10,205 nt of DNA from an uncultured Caldilinea sp. (GCA_937928035.1 CALFWA010000009.1:1-10205), one strand, 5' to 3'; positions 1 to 7,700 are shown, numbered from the stretch's first letter. Translations and numbers: made by a program. The notes: generated from the sequence alone by a model not told the origin.

Positions 1-186
1 GCCAAGCGCTTCGAGCATCTGACCTACATCGAGGCCCTCAACATGCGGCTTGGCGTCATGGACAGCACGGCTATGGCGATGTGCATGGACAACGACCTGC
101 CGATTGCGGTTATCAACCTCTGGGAAGAAGGGGCGCTGGAACGCGTCGTGCTCGGCGAGCCTGTCGGCACCACTATCACAGCATGA
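1..186 (+). CDS. pyrH: UMP kinase, C-terminal end (partial)
   Basis: Only the last 61 codons are present; the gene enters from the left edge in frame 1 and stops with TGA at 184-186. The encoded tail contains [30 protein letters not shown] and GEPVGTTI. This is the conserved end of bacterial UMP kinase of the amino-acid-kinase fold, which phosphorylates UMP to UDP for pyrimidine nucleotide supply. The MDSTA motif and the GT near the C-terminus are characteristic of PyrH rather than of aspartokinase or glutamate kinase. Its position directly upstream of frr is the common bacterial order (pyrH-frr), which supports the call. The N-terminal nucleotide-binding part lies outside the window. Confidence 0.93.
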
Positions 187-256
187 GCGTAAGCTGCTTC
201 GGTTCGTAGCCATCCAGGCAAATTGACGGCTCCCTTGCAAGCATACGCATGGCCGG

Positions 257-285
257 TTTTCACTTCCGGCGGAATTTGTTACAAT
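257..285 (+). promoter_or_regulatory. Candidate sigma-70-type promoter for frr-uppS-cdsA
   Basis: TTTTCA (257-262) and TACAAT (280-285) are separated by exactly 17 bp, in the 195 bp gap between pyrH and frr. Both hexamers resemble the -35 and -10 consensus (4/6 and 5/6). The -35 lies in the loop of a perfect 5-bp inverted repeat, GCCGG (252-256) with CCGGC (266-270). That repeat has no T-run after it, so it does not look like a terminator. The transcript would begin near 292 and carry a leader of about 90 nt before frr. This is prediction by eye only. Confidence 0.45.
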
Positions 286-381
286 AGCAGCTATTGACCG
301 TCTTTCCTACCCTGGCGGCCAGGCTCGGCGACCAGAGGAGAGTAAACTTTTCACCGATTCTCCCAGAAGAGGAGTGCACAT

Positions 382-939
382 ATGATCAGTGACGTCATTG
401 CAGATGCGAAAGAACGCATGGGAAAAGCGATCGAAGCGCTTCGTCATGACCTGATGACGATTCGCACCGGCCGCGCCTCGCCGGCGTTGGTGGAACACAT
501 TACGGTCGATTATTATGGCGTTCCAACCCCTCTGCAACAGCTCGCCACGATTTCTGTGCCCGAAGCGCAACAAATTTTGATTCGCCCCTACACGCGCGGG
601 GACATCCCGGCAATCGAAAAGGCGATCGCTAAATCCGATCTGGGGTTGACGCCCACCAACGATGGACAGGTCATTCGACTCATTATCCCGCCCCTCAATG
701 AAGAGCGCCGGCGTGAGTTGACAAAGGTCGTCAACAAGCGCGGGGAAGAGGCCCGGGTAGCGATCCGCAACATCCGGCGCGACGCCAACAAAGATCTGGC
801 TGAACTCGAAAAAGAGAGCCTGATCTCCGAAGATGAACGCAAACGCGCCGAGGAAAAAATTCAGGAGATGACCGATCAATACATCAAGCGCGTGGATGAA
901 ATCGTCAAAGAAAAAGACGCGGAGATCATGACCGTCTGA
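382..939 (+). CDS. frr: Ribosome recycling factor
   Basis: This encodes 185 residues, the same length as the E. coli protein. RRF works in the cytoplasm with EF-G to split the post-termination ribosome so that subunits can be reused. Conserved blocks are visible in order: IRTGRASPAL (27-36), the YYGVPTPL segment (44-51) at the hinge to the small domain, PYTRGDIPAIEKAI (69-82), GLTPTNDGQVIRL (88-100), PPLNEERRREL (103-113), and the long helix with R129 and R132 in VAIRNIRRDAN. These match the arginines that contact the ribosome in characterised RRFs. The ATG at 382 is preceded by AGAGGAG ending about 8 nt upstream. It follows pyrH and precedes uppS by 19 bp, so co-transcription with uppS is likely. 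Confidence 0.98.
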   Translation: MISDVIADAKERMGKAIEALRHDLMTIRTGRASPALVEHITVDYYGVPTPLQQLATISVPEAQQILIRPYTRGDIPAIEKAIAKSDLGLTPTNDGQVIRLIIPPLNEERRRELTKVVNKRGEEARVAIRNIRRDANKDLAELEKESLISEDERKRAEEKIQEMTDQYIKRVDEIVKEKDAEIMTV

Positions 940-958
940 CGCAGGAGAATGTTCGTCT

Positions 959-1708
<750 letters not shown>

Positions 1709-1712
1709 AATC

Positions 1713-1736
1713 CGCCGTTTCTCAATCTAGACGGCG
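1713..1736 (+). other. Short inverted repeat between uppS and cdsA
   Basis: CGCCGT (1713-1718) and ACGGCG (1731-1736) form a perfect 6-bp stem with a 12-nt loop just after the uppS stop. No T-run follows, so this is not a convincing terminator. It may be a weak mRNA structure in the frr-uppS-cdsA transcript, or chance. Confidence 0.25.
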
Positions 1737-1760
1737 ACCTCCTCTGGCGAGAGCTTCCCT

Positions 1761-2627
<867 letters not shown>

Positions 2628-2633
2628 AGCGCG

Positions 2634-3314
2634 TCACACCTCTTCAAGCAATTGGCTGCGCAACAGCGCCAGATTGGCGCTCGGCGTGTCTTTGTCGTTA
2701 AAGACTGCGCTCCCGACCACAATGACATCGGCGCCGGAGTAGACGACGTCGGCGATGTTCTCCGGATGGATGCCGCCATCGACCTCTAGATCGGCCAGCG
2801 GGCAGAGATCCTCCATGAGGCGACGCATGCGCCGAATCTTGGCCGTCATGGTTTCGATGAAGCGCTGCGCGCCAAAGCCGGGATTCACCGTCATCACCAA
2901 CACCTGATCGACGAACGGCGCCACCTCCCGGAGCGCCTCCACCGGGGTCGCCGGATTGATGGCAACGCCCGCCTTACGACCCAGTTGAACGATCTGCTGC
3001 ACGGTACGATGCAAGTGCACCGTCGCCTCGGCGTGCACAGTGATGATGTCTGCGCCGGCCTCGGCGAATTCGTTCAAGTAGCGCTCAGGCTCTTCAATCA
3101 TCAAGTGCACGTCAAGCGGCAGCGCCGTGACCTTCCGCACCGCCTGCACGATCAAAGGGCCGAAGGTGATGTTGGGCACAAACCGCCCGTCCATAACGTC
3201 GAGATGAATATAATCGGCGCCGCCCGCCTCGGCGGCTGCAATCTGTTCTGCCAGATGGCCGAAATCCGCCGTCAAAATGGATGGCGCCAGCCTGATCGGC
3301 TTCGTCGTCCTCAT
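2634..3314 (-). CDS. rpe: Ribulose-phosphate 3-epimerase
   Basis: This 226-residue TIM-barrel enzyme interconverts ribulose 5-phosphate and xylulose 5-phosphate in the pentose phosphate pathway. Visible motifs are LAPSILTADFGHL (9-21), HLDVMDGRFVPN (37-48) with metal-ligand H37 and catalytic D39, DVHLMIEEP (68-76), H94, VNPGFGAQRF (143-152), the second catalytic aspartate D179 in VDGGIHPEN, and VVGSAVF near the end for phosphate binding. Length and residues match the family. The ATG at 3314 has GGGAG about 6 nt upstream. It is the last gene of a minus-strand run and ends 6 bp from the convergent cdsA stop. No terminator hairpin is visible between them, so the transcripts probably overlap. Confidence 0.97.
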   Translation of the reverse strand: MRTTKPIRLAPSILTADFGHLAEQIAAAEAGGADYIHLDVMDGRFVPNITFGPLIVQAVRKVTALPLDVHLMIEEPERYLNEFAEAGADIITVHAEATVHLHRTVQQIVQLGRKAGVAINPATPVEALREVAPFVDQVLVMTVNPGFGAQRFIETMTAKIRRMRRLMEDLCPLADLEVDGGIHPENIADVVYSGADVIVVGSAVFNDKDTPSANLALLRSQLLEEV

Positions 3315-3357
3315 AAAGGCTCCCTCGTTCGACGGAGAGAATCGGGTTGATTTTGGG

Positions 3358-4188
3358 TCAGGTCACCGGCGCGGCGCGCAGCAGATGAGAACCGTCCGTC
3401 GCCGCGTGGGTATTTAAGAATTGTACCATAATCTCGGCGACGCGCCACGGCTGGCGAAAAATGAGAGCGTGGGTCTGTCGAGGAAGGATATGCAGCGCGG
3501 CGCGTGGAAGCGCAGCCGCCATGGCCTGGGGGATGGCTACGGGAAAGAATTCATCCTCTGCGCCGTGAATCAGACAGACCGGCATGGAGAAGCGCGCCAG
3601 GTCTTCGAGGCGCAGGTCAATCGACGTCTCCGGCCGCAGGCGACGAAAGCCGGCGAGTAAAACTTCCTCATAGTAACCATCGTAACGATAGGGGTCGTGC
3701 AGCCGCGCAGTTGCCTCCATCCAGCGTCGTCCGGCCTGAAAGTGCGCAGGCTCCAGCGGAGCAACATGGCCGGTGGTGGCGGGGTTGACGCTGTAGGTCG
3801 TGCTGATCAGCGTAAGCGTCGCCGGCTGCGCCAACTTTTCGACCACCATCAATTGCGCCAACATTCCACCGCTGCTGCAGCCCGCCAGGTGCGCCTTAGT
3901 CGCCCCTTCATGTTCGAGCAGCGCAGCGAGCTGCCGCGCCATGGCACGGTGATGAAAACCAGGAGGATGACCAATCGAACGTCCGTGTCCGGGCAGGTCG
4001 GGCAACAGAATGCGATGGCGCTCGCTCAACGGCTCCAGCAGAGGACCCCAGGCGGCGCGCCCCGTGCTCATGAAGTTGTGCAGCAAGACCAGCGTCGACG
4101 CCTGCGCGCCGATTCGCGCGGCGATCACTTCATACGCAATGACGCCTGCATCGGTCTCAAAGGTGCGCATGATGGAGGGTTCAGACAT
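3358..4188 (-). CDS. Alpha/beta hydrolase fold protein
   Basis: This 276-residue protein has the complete alpha/beta hydrolase signature. The oxyanion region is LVLLHNFMSTG (33-43), strand 4 is ILLPDLPGHGRS (60-71), and the nucleophile elbow GCSSG (103-107) places S105 as catalytic serine. The acid is D212 in LIHGAEDEFFP and the base is H240 in LPRQTHALI. The overall pattern resembles enol-lactonase or esterase-like members, but the substrate cannot be told from sequence. There is no signal peptide, so it is probably cytoplasmic. Its ATG lies inside the last codons of the upstream protease gene (ATGTCTGA, 8-bp overlap), which suggests translational coupling. rpe follows 43 bp downstream. Confidence 0.9.
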   Translation of the reverse strand: MSEPSIMRTFETDAGVIAYEVIAARIGAQASTLVLLHNFMSTGRAAWGPLLEPLSERHRILLPDLPGHGRSIGHPPGFHHRAMARQLAALLEHEGATKAHLAGCSSGGMLAQLMVVEKLAQPATLTLISTTYSVNPATTGHVAPLEPAHFQAGRRWMEATARLHDPYRYDGYYEEVLLAGFRRLRPETSIDLRLEDLARFSMPVCLIHGAEDEFFPVAIPQAMAAALPRAALHILPRQTHALIFRQPWRVAEIMVQFLNTHAATDGSHLLRAAPVT

Positions 4189-5353
4189 AAGTGCCCCTCC
4201 CGCGGTCTTCGCCGTTGGGGGAGGCCGGAGAAGGGCGGCGCTCCAACACGGCGCCCATCACCTGAAAGACCTCGGAGATGTCGTCGCTGGTGATGATGCC
4301 CAACACCTGGCCTTGCTCCGCCACGGCGACGACGCGACTGCCGCTCTGACTCATCATTTCCCAGACGGTGGCCAGATCGTCCTGCGGCGAAGAACGAGGC
4401 ACATCGGCGGCAGGTTGCATGACGTCGACGATGCGCGCCTCGGGCCCCTGCTCGCGCAGCGCATGGATCAGTCGCGGCCGCGTCAACACGCCGACGAAGT
4501 TGCCTGCCAGATCGCGCACAGGATAGTCCGTCTGATAGGAACTCATGATCAACTGCGTGGCGCGCTCCAGGCGTTCGCTGGTGTAGAGATTGACGGCGTT
4601 GTGCGTCAGGGCGTCGCCGGCGCGGAAATTGCGCAATACGGCGCGACTGCTCACCGCCTCCAGCTCCGCCGAGCCGCCGATGTAGACGAAAAAGGCGATC
4701 AACAGCAACCCGATGGCCCCTGTAAAGATGCCGAAGACCGCCATCAGCACCGCCAACATCCGCCCGACCGCCACCGCCGCCCGGGTCGCCCGACGATAGG
4801 GCATGGCGTAGGCCAACGCTGCGCGCAACAGGCGACCGCCGTCCAGCGGAAAGGCAGGCAGCAGGTTGAAGAGCGCCAACAGGATGTTGGTCGAGATTAG
4901 AAAAACGATCAGGTTGAAGACGTCCGGATTTTGTATGTTGGCGGCCATGGCGTTCAGGCTGAAGATGCGCTGTCCATCGCCCAGCGCCAACGCCAGAGGC
5001 AACAGCAAAATCGCCAGCGCCAGATTGACCAGGGGGCCAGCAGCGACGATGATGATCTCCTGCGCAGGCTTTTCAGGAATGCGCTCCAGATTGGCGACGC
5101 CGCCGATCGGCAGAAGCAGAATGCTGCGCGTGCCGATGCCAAAGCGTCGGGCCGCCAGTGCATGGCCGTATTCGTGCATTGTCACACAAACGAAGAGCAG
5201 CGCGATCGTCAGCGCTCCGTAGAGGCCGCCGACAAGCCATCCGGCGGGGCCGGCGCCGTAAAGGAAAGCGCCGAAGGCGAGCACCAGCACAAACGACCAG
5301 TGCACCTTCACATCGATGCCAAGAAGTTTAAATTCCGCCAGGTTGACGTTCAT
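4181..5353 (-). CDS. M50 (site-2 protease family) membrane metalloprotease with two CBS domains
   Basis: From the ATG at 5353 this encodes 390 residues. The N-terminal half is an intramembrane zinc protease: FKLLGIDVKVHWSF (8-21), zinc site HEYGH (60-64) in a transmembrane helix, and the third ligand D171 in NLLPAFPLDGGRLLRA. Further membrane segments run to about residue 230. The C-terminal cytosolic part (about 250-375) holds two CBS modules, ending in VVAVAEQGQVLGIITSDDI. CBS pairs usually sense adenine nucleotides, so activity may be energy-linked. The architecture is that of SpoIVFB- and Rip3-like proteases, whose substrates are typically membrane-tethered regulators. The frame also opens at ATG 5413 (20 more residues), but I prefer 5353. 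It has AGAGGA about 8 nt upstream, and the homologous N-terminus starts at this point. The stop overlaps the hydrolase start. Confidence 0.93.
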   Translation of the reverse strand: MNVNLAEFKLLGIDVKVHWSFVLVLAFGAFLYGAGPAGWLVGGLYGALTIALLFVCVTMHEYGHALAARRFGIGTRSILLLPIGGVANLERIPEKPAQEIIIVAAGPLVNLALAILLLPLALALGDGQRIFSLNAMAANIQNPDVFNLIVFLISTNILLALFNLLPAFPLDGGRLLRAALAYAMPYRRATRAAVAVGRMLAVLMAVFGIFTGAIGLLLIAFFVYIGGSAELEAVSSRAVLRNFRAGDALTHNAVNLYTSERLERATQLIMSSYQTDYPVRDLAGNFVGVLTRPRLIHALREQGPEARIVDVMQPAADVPRSSPQDDLATVWEMMSQSGSRVVAVAEQGQVLGIITSDDISEVFQVMGAVLERRPSPASPNGEDRGRGTYV

Positions 5354-5414
5354 GTGCGCATCCTCTGCTCGCCCATCGCCGGCAAGGAGCCAGGCCTGTC
5401 TTTCTCTCATCATC

Positions 5415-5444
5415 TTGACAGATTCACCTGCAAAAGTGTGTCAA
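5415..5444 (-). promoter_or_regulatory. TTGACA inverted pair upstream of the protease gene
   Basis: On the minus strand a perfect TTGACA (5444-5439) is followed 18 nt later by its inverse TGTCAA (5420-5415), just upstream of the protease gene. It could be a -35 element of an internal promoter, but no good -10 hexamer lies 16-19 nt downstream. It could instead be a small operator-like inverted repeat. Evidence is thin. Confidence 0.2.
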
Positions 5445-5469
5445 CTGCGCTACAAATCGCTCGCGCCGT

Positions 5470-5844
5470 TCAGTCCATCACCAGCGGCGGCGCGCCTTCC
5501 GGGTTGCAGGCCGGGCATGGACAGGAAGCGCGCAATGCTGCAAAGGGAAAGATGCCGGTCGCATGGCCGTCGCTCCAAGTCAGGCGGATGGCGTATTGGC
5601 CTACGAATTCCGCACCCACTACCTCCGTGCTCGGCGGCGGCGCGGCGGTCAGGCGCAGGGAATCAGCGACCGCCAGGGCGGCTGTGCGTCGCTCCTCGCG
5701 GCAGGTTGCGCAGGGACAGTTGGCGCGCAGCCAGCGCAGGGAAAATTCACTTGTATGGCCGTCCAGCCAGAGGATTCTCATCACACCGGCGGTTCGGTCG
5801 ATGGTGATATCCTGAGGCTGCGTTTCTGGATTCGTCGTCAGCAT
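5470..5844 (-). CDS. DUF971 (GBBH-like N-terminal domain) protein
   Basis: This 124-residue protein matches the DUF971 pattern: LWLDGHTSEFSLRWLRANCPCATC (25-48) and VGQYAIRLTWSDGHATGIFPF (81-101). This small domain also forms the N-terminus of gamma-butyrobetaine hydroxylase and occurs fused to Mrp/ApbC iron-sulfur proteins. C43, C45, C48 and H94 would form its metal-binding site, probably zinc. A second CPCPAC cluster sits close to the C-terminus (108-113). As a stand-alone protein its function is not established. The ATG at 5844 comes 6 bp after the GNAT stop, and GGATGGA overlapping that stop can act as ribosome-binding site, so the two genes are probably coupled. The gap to the protease gene is 116 bp. 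Confidence 0.85.
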   Translation of the reverse strand: MLTTNPETQPQDITIDRTAGVMRILWLDGHTSEFSLRWLRANCPCATCREERRTAALAVADSLRLTAAPPPSTEVVGAEFVGQYAIRLTWSDGHATGIFPFAALRASCPCPACNPEGAPPLVMD

Positions 5845-5850
5845 GATCGT

Positions 5851-6972
5851 TCATCCATCCAGTTCAAAGAGTTCATAGCGTTGTTCGATGTGAGCGCCTG
5901 CTTTCTGTAAGCATGTCACAGCAGGAGAGGAATCGACAAATGGCCCGCAGACGAGCGTGCGCCAGCCAGACTCCGCTGCGAAACTTAAAGCCCGCCCCAG
6001 TAGCTGTCGGCCGACGCCGCGACGTCGCCACGCAGGAGCGACGGCGCCGAAGAGCAACCGACCCCGCGTGCTTCGCCGATGCCGCGCCAGAGAGAGAAGC
6101 GGCCGCAGCCACAGCGGGCGACCTCCCTTGAGACGCCGCAGCAAAGGCGCCAGGTCCGCTTGCACGAAGATGCAGCCGACGGCCTCCCCTTCGATGAGTG
6201 CGACCCATCCGGCCGCCGGATAGACGGAAATCCACCGCACCAGCAGTTCGGCGGCGTCTGCGCTCAGTTCTGTCGTTCCCGCATGGGGCGCAATGGCGGC
6301 GGCCAGCAGCGGCGACAACGCGTCGGTGAGTTCGGCCAGCGTCGCCGCTCGTAGGGTCGCCGGCCCATTCACCGGCTCTGGCTGCGCTTTCACCGGCAAA
6401 TGCAGCAGCACTGTCTGCCGGGAAGAGGTCATGCTGGCGCCTAACAGATCGGCCAGATACGGCGGATTATACGGCGTGTGCAGAGGAGGGGGCAAGTGAA
6501 AACAGTTGGTCAGGGCGCCGTCGCTCCACCCTGGAATAATATCGACCGGCCCGACAATGCGAGTGCAATTCATCTCCGCCCCGTACTCCAGCGCAGCCCC
6601 CAACAGTCGGTCGAGCGTCTCTTCGTCGTTGACGCAGTGCAACATGCTCAGATAGAGCGCACCCCGTGCAGAGGGTTCGCATAGTGCAATGGCGGCGGCG
6701 ACCGGCTCCTCGAAAACTGCGCCGGCGGTGGCGGGCTGCGACGGCAAGGCGCCGAGCGACCGAGAGCGACGGGGGAGCGCCTCCATATAAAGTAAGCGCG
6801 CTGCGACGCGGCGGTGATAAGCAGCGCTCCCGCGCACGAGAAAGTTCCAGGCGGCAATGTGAGGAGGAGACCAGCGCGGATCGTCTGCATAGATTTTCCA
6901 CCATGCAGCGCTGAAAGCGCGACGGCCCCCCCAATCTGCAGGCCAGTAGGTTCTATAGTTGAAGTACGCCAT
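5851..6972 (-). CDS. GNAT-like N-acetyltransferase family protein
   Basis: From the ATG at 6972 this encodes 373 residues. The N-terminal half has the IYADDPRWSPPHI block (28-39), IVGPVDIIPGWSDGAL (140-155) and PPLHTPYNPPYLADLLGA (near 163-180). These are features of a family of uncharacterised long acetyltransferase-like proteins. The C-terminal half is a recognisable GNAT domain: AVGCIFVQ as central strands, and LLFGAVAPAWRRRGVGRQLL with RRRGVG (316-321) as the acetyl-CoA pyrophosphate loop. Substrate is unknown. The frame could also start at TTG 6981, three codons earlier, with no visible Shine-Dalgarno. For ATG 6972, GAGG lies only about 3 nt upstream, so translation may be weak. It is the first gene of the minus-strand run leading to rpe. 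Confidence 0.75.
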   Translation of the reverse strand: MAYFNYRTYWPADWGGRRAFSAAWWKIYADDPRWSPPHIAAWNFLVRGSAAYHRRVAARLLYMEALPRRSRSLGALPSQPATAGAVFEEPVAAAIALCEPSARGALYLSMLHCVNDEETLDRLLGAALEYGAEMNCTRIVGPVDIIPGWSDGALTNCFHLPPPLHTPYNPPYLADLLGASMTSSRQTVLLHLPVKAQPEPVNGPATLRAATLAELTDALSPLLAAAIAPHAGTTELSADAAELLVRWISVYPAAGWVALIEGEAVGCIFVQADLAPLLRRLKGGRPLWLRPLLSLARHRRSTRGRLLFGAVAPAWRRRGVGRQLLGRALSFAAESGWRTLVCGPFVDSSPAVTCLQKAGAHIEQRYELFELDG

Positions 6973-7109
6973 ACGCCTCAATGTTAACAGAGAGAAACGG
7001 TGAATTGGCCGTTTATGTTGCGCTCGTTAAAAAAACGTTTACAGAATGTGCAATAAAAATTGAATTTTATTTCATTTTTTATATTCTTTCTTGCAAAACG
7101 GCTTCAATC

Positions 7110-7118
7110 TGTGGATAA
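7110..7118 (-). promoter_or_regulatory. DnaA box (exact TTATCCACA)
   Basis: The minus strand reads TTATCCACA, the exact consensus R1-type DnaA box. It lies directly beside the AT-rich stretch, with the weaker ATTTCCACA 3 nt away at 7122-7130. Confidence 0.7.
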
Positions 7119-7162
7119 CTCTGTGGAAATATTGCGTTGTCGCTGGAACATGAAAATGTCAA

Positions 7163-7171
7163 TGTGGACAA
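7163..7171 (-). promoter_or_regulatory. DnaA box (TTGTCCACA)
   Basis: The minus strand reads TTGTCCACA, one change from consensus and the preferred form in several high-GC bacteria. It shares its first T with the last base of a TATAAT -10 element on the same strand, so DnaA bound here would cover the start region of that promoter. Confidence 0.6.
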
Positions 7172-7179
7172 TTATAACA
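7171..7179 (-). promoter_or_regulatory. Extended -10 promoter for the GNAT-rpe operon
   Basis: The minus strand reads TGTTATAAT, a perfect extended -10 (TG-N-TATAAT). No good -35 stands 16-18 bp upstream, but extended -10 promoters can work without one. The start would be near 7164, giving about 190 nt of leader that runs through the DnaA boxes and the AT-rich stretch before the GNAT gene. It overlaps the DnaA box at 7163-7171. Confidence 0.45.
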
Positions 7180-7194
7180 GCAGGTTAACGGCGG

Positions 7195-7225
<31 letters not shown>

Positions 7226-7281
7226 GCGCACCGTTCATGACGCACCGATAGACACAAATTGAGATATCCGATCGCAACGAG

Positions 7282-7303
7282 GCTACATTTTGTGTAGCAC
7301 AAA
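7282..7303 (+). other. Two overlapping, mutually exclusive inverted repeats
   Basis: GCTACA (7282-7287) pairs perfectly with TGTAGC (7293-7298) around a 5-nt spacer. TTTGTG (7289-7294) pairs perfectly with CACAAA (7298-7303) around TAG. The arms overlap, so only one can form at a time. This may be a protein-binding site in the origin-dnaA promoter interval rather than an RNA structure, because it lies upstream of the candidate dnaA promoter. Confidence 0.35.
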
Positions 7304-7328
7304 CTTTCTGACTCGTTTGAATTGACGA

Positions 7329-7337
7329 TAATGCACA
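7329..7337 (+). promoter_or_regulatory. DnaA-box-like site upstream of the dnaA promoter
   Basis: TAATGCACA differs from TTATGCACA at one position. It lies about 30 bp upstream of the candidate dnaA -35 element, a plausible position for DnaA autoregulation. Confidence 0.35.
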
Positions 7338-7368
7338 AAATCCTCCTTCAAATGCCCTCTTGCCCGCA

Positions 7369-7397
7369 TTGGCATCTTGCCAGGACTTTGGTACACT
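7369..7397 (+). promoter_or_regulatory. dnaA: Candidate dnaA promoter
   Basis: TTGGCA (7369-7374, 5/6 to consensus) and TACACT (7392-7397, 4/6) are separated by exactly 17 bp. The -10 lies inside the first copy of a perfect 13-bp tandem duplication, so a second TACACT occurs at 7405-7410 without a matching -35. The same spacing and TANACT-type -10 recur before recA. Transcription would begin near 7404 and give dnaA a leader of about 485 nt if translation starts at 7889. Confidence 0.45.
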
Positions 7398-7415
7398 GAT
7401 CAGGTACACTGATCA
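7390..7415 (+). repeat. Perfect 13-bp tandem duplication
   Basis: GGTACACTGATCA occurs twice back to back (7390-7402 and 7403-7415) without a mismatch. Each copy contains a TACACT -10-like hexamer and the palindrome TGATCA. The copies span the -10 and expected start of the candidate dnaA promoter. Confidence 0.9.
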
Positions 7416-7417
7416 GC

Positions 7418-7465
7418 ATGAAGTGAGACGACCATGAAATGAGATGACCATGAAATGAGACGACG
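7418..7465 (+). repeat. Three 16-bp tandem repeats
   Basis: Three contiguous 16-bp units lie 2 bp after the 13-bp duplication: ATGAAGTGAGACGACC (7418-7433), ATGAAATGAGATGACC (7434-7449) and ATGAAATGAGACGACG (7450-7465). Each differs from the majority by one base. They fall at the very start of the predicted dnaA leader. They could be an iteron-like or operator array, or a slippage product; no protein is known to me that binds this sequence. Confidence 0.9.
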
Positions 7466-7484
7466 AAGTTAGCCTCCACGATAT

Positions 7485-7640
7485 TTAGCGCCAAAGCAGC
7501 ACGACATCGTAGTCGGCGCCAACTTCGCCATTTGGGATGCGTCGCCTGGGGATGTATCTCCACAGCACACGGTCGCTATCAAAGACGAACCGCCGGCGTT
7601 CGTAATATATCGGACATTGCGCACCGAATTTACATAACAT
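7485..7640 (-). pseudogene. Possible remnant of a protein-coding gene (C-terminal fragment)
   Basis: The minus strand reads as a protein-like tail ending in a TAA stop at 7485-7487. The translation includes YYERRRFVFDSDRVLW, then RYIPRRRIPNGEVGADYDV and VLLWR. Over the last 37 codons most third positions are G or C, as in the neighbouring genes, and the composition is balanced. Upstream of roughly 7640 the frame loses this quality and no convincing start exists. I do not recognise the family. It may be the eroded end of a lost gene, now inside the dnaA leader, or chance. Confidence 0.3.
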
Positions 7641-7643
7641 TGC

Positions 7644-7668
7644 AAAGCGTATGGTCTGCATGCGCTTT
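7644..7668 (+). other. Strong hairpin in the dnaA leader (terminator-like)
   Basis: AAAGCGTATG (7644-7653) pairs with CATGCGCTTT (7659-7668): ten base pairs including one G-U, around a 5-nt loop. Downstream is CTTTGTC, so the 3' side is pyrimidine-rich but not a clean U-run. It could be an attenuator, or an mRNA-stabilising stem in the dnaA leader. Confidence 0.45.
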
Positions 7669-7674
7669 CTTTGT

Positions 7675-7700
7675 CTCTGGAGGGAGCTGTGCTTCCAGAG
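7675..7700 (+). other. Second dnaA-leader hairpin holding a GGAGG
   Basis: CTCTGGA (7675-7681) and TCCAGAG (7694-7700) form a perfect 7-bp stem that can extend by a G-U and a G-C, around an 8-nt loop. It begins 6 nt after the previous hairpin. Its 5' arm contains GGAGG (7679-7683), a perfect Shine-Dalgarno core. Five nt later is GTG at 7689, which opens a six-codon frame ending in TGA at 7709. Confidence 0.45.

Noticed and set aside
4010..4900. 296-codon open frame on the plus strand
   Set aside because: It lies opposite the protease and hydrolase, both of which carry intact catalytic motifs. It is rich in H, R, Q and D, as is typical of antisense shadows.
5354..5413. N-terminal extension of the M50 protease from ATG 5413
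   Set aside because: The 20 extra residues are not like the family start. ATG 5353 has a better-spaced AGAGGA and begins at the usual place.
7029..7109. DnaA-trio repeats beside the DnaA box
   Set aside because: Read in both directions from the TTATCCACA box, the AT-rich sequence lacks the 3-nt periodic pattern.
7418..7465. CRISPR array
   Set aside because: The 16-bp units are directly contiguous with no spacers, and no cas gene is present.
7585..7603. LexA box of the Bacillus type
   Set aside because: ACGAAC and GTTCGT are a perfect inverted repeat, but the gap between GAAC and GTTC is 7 nt rather than 4.
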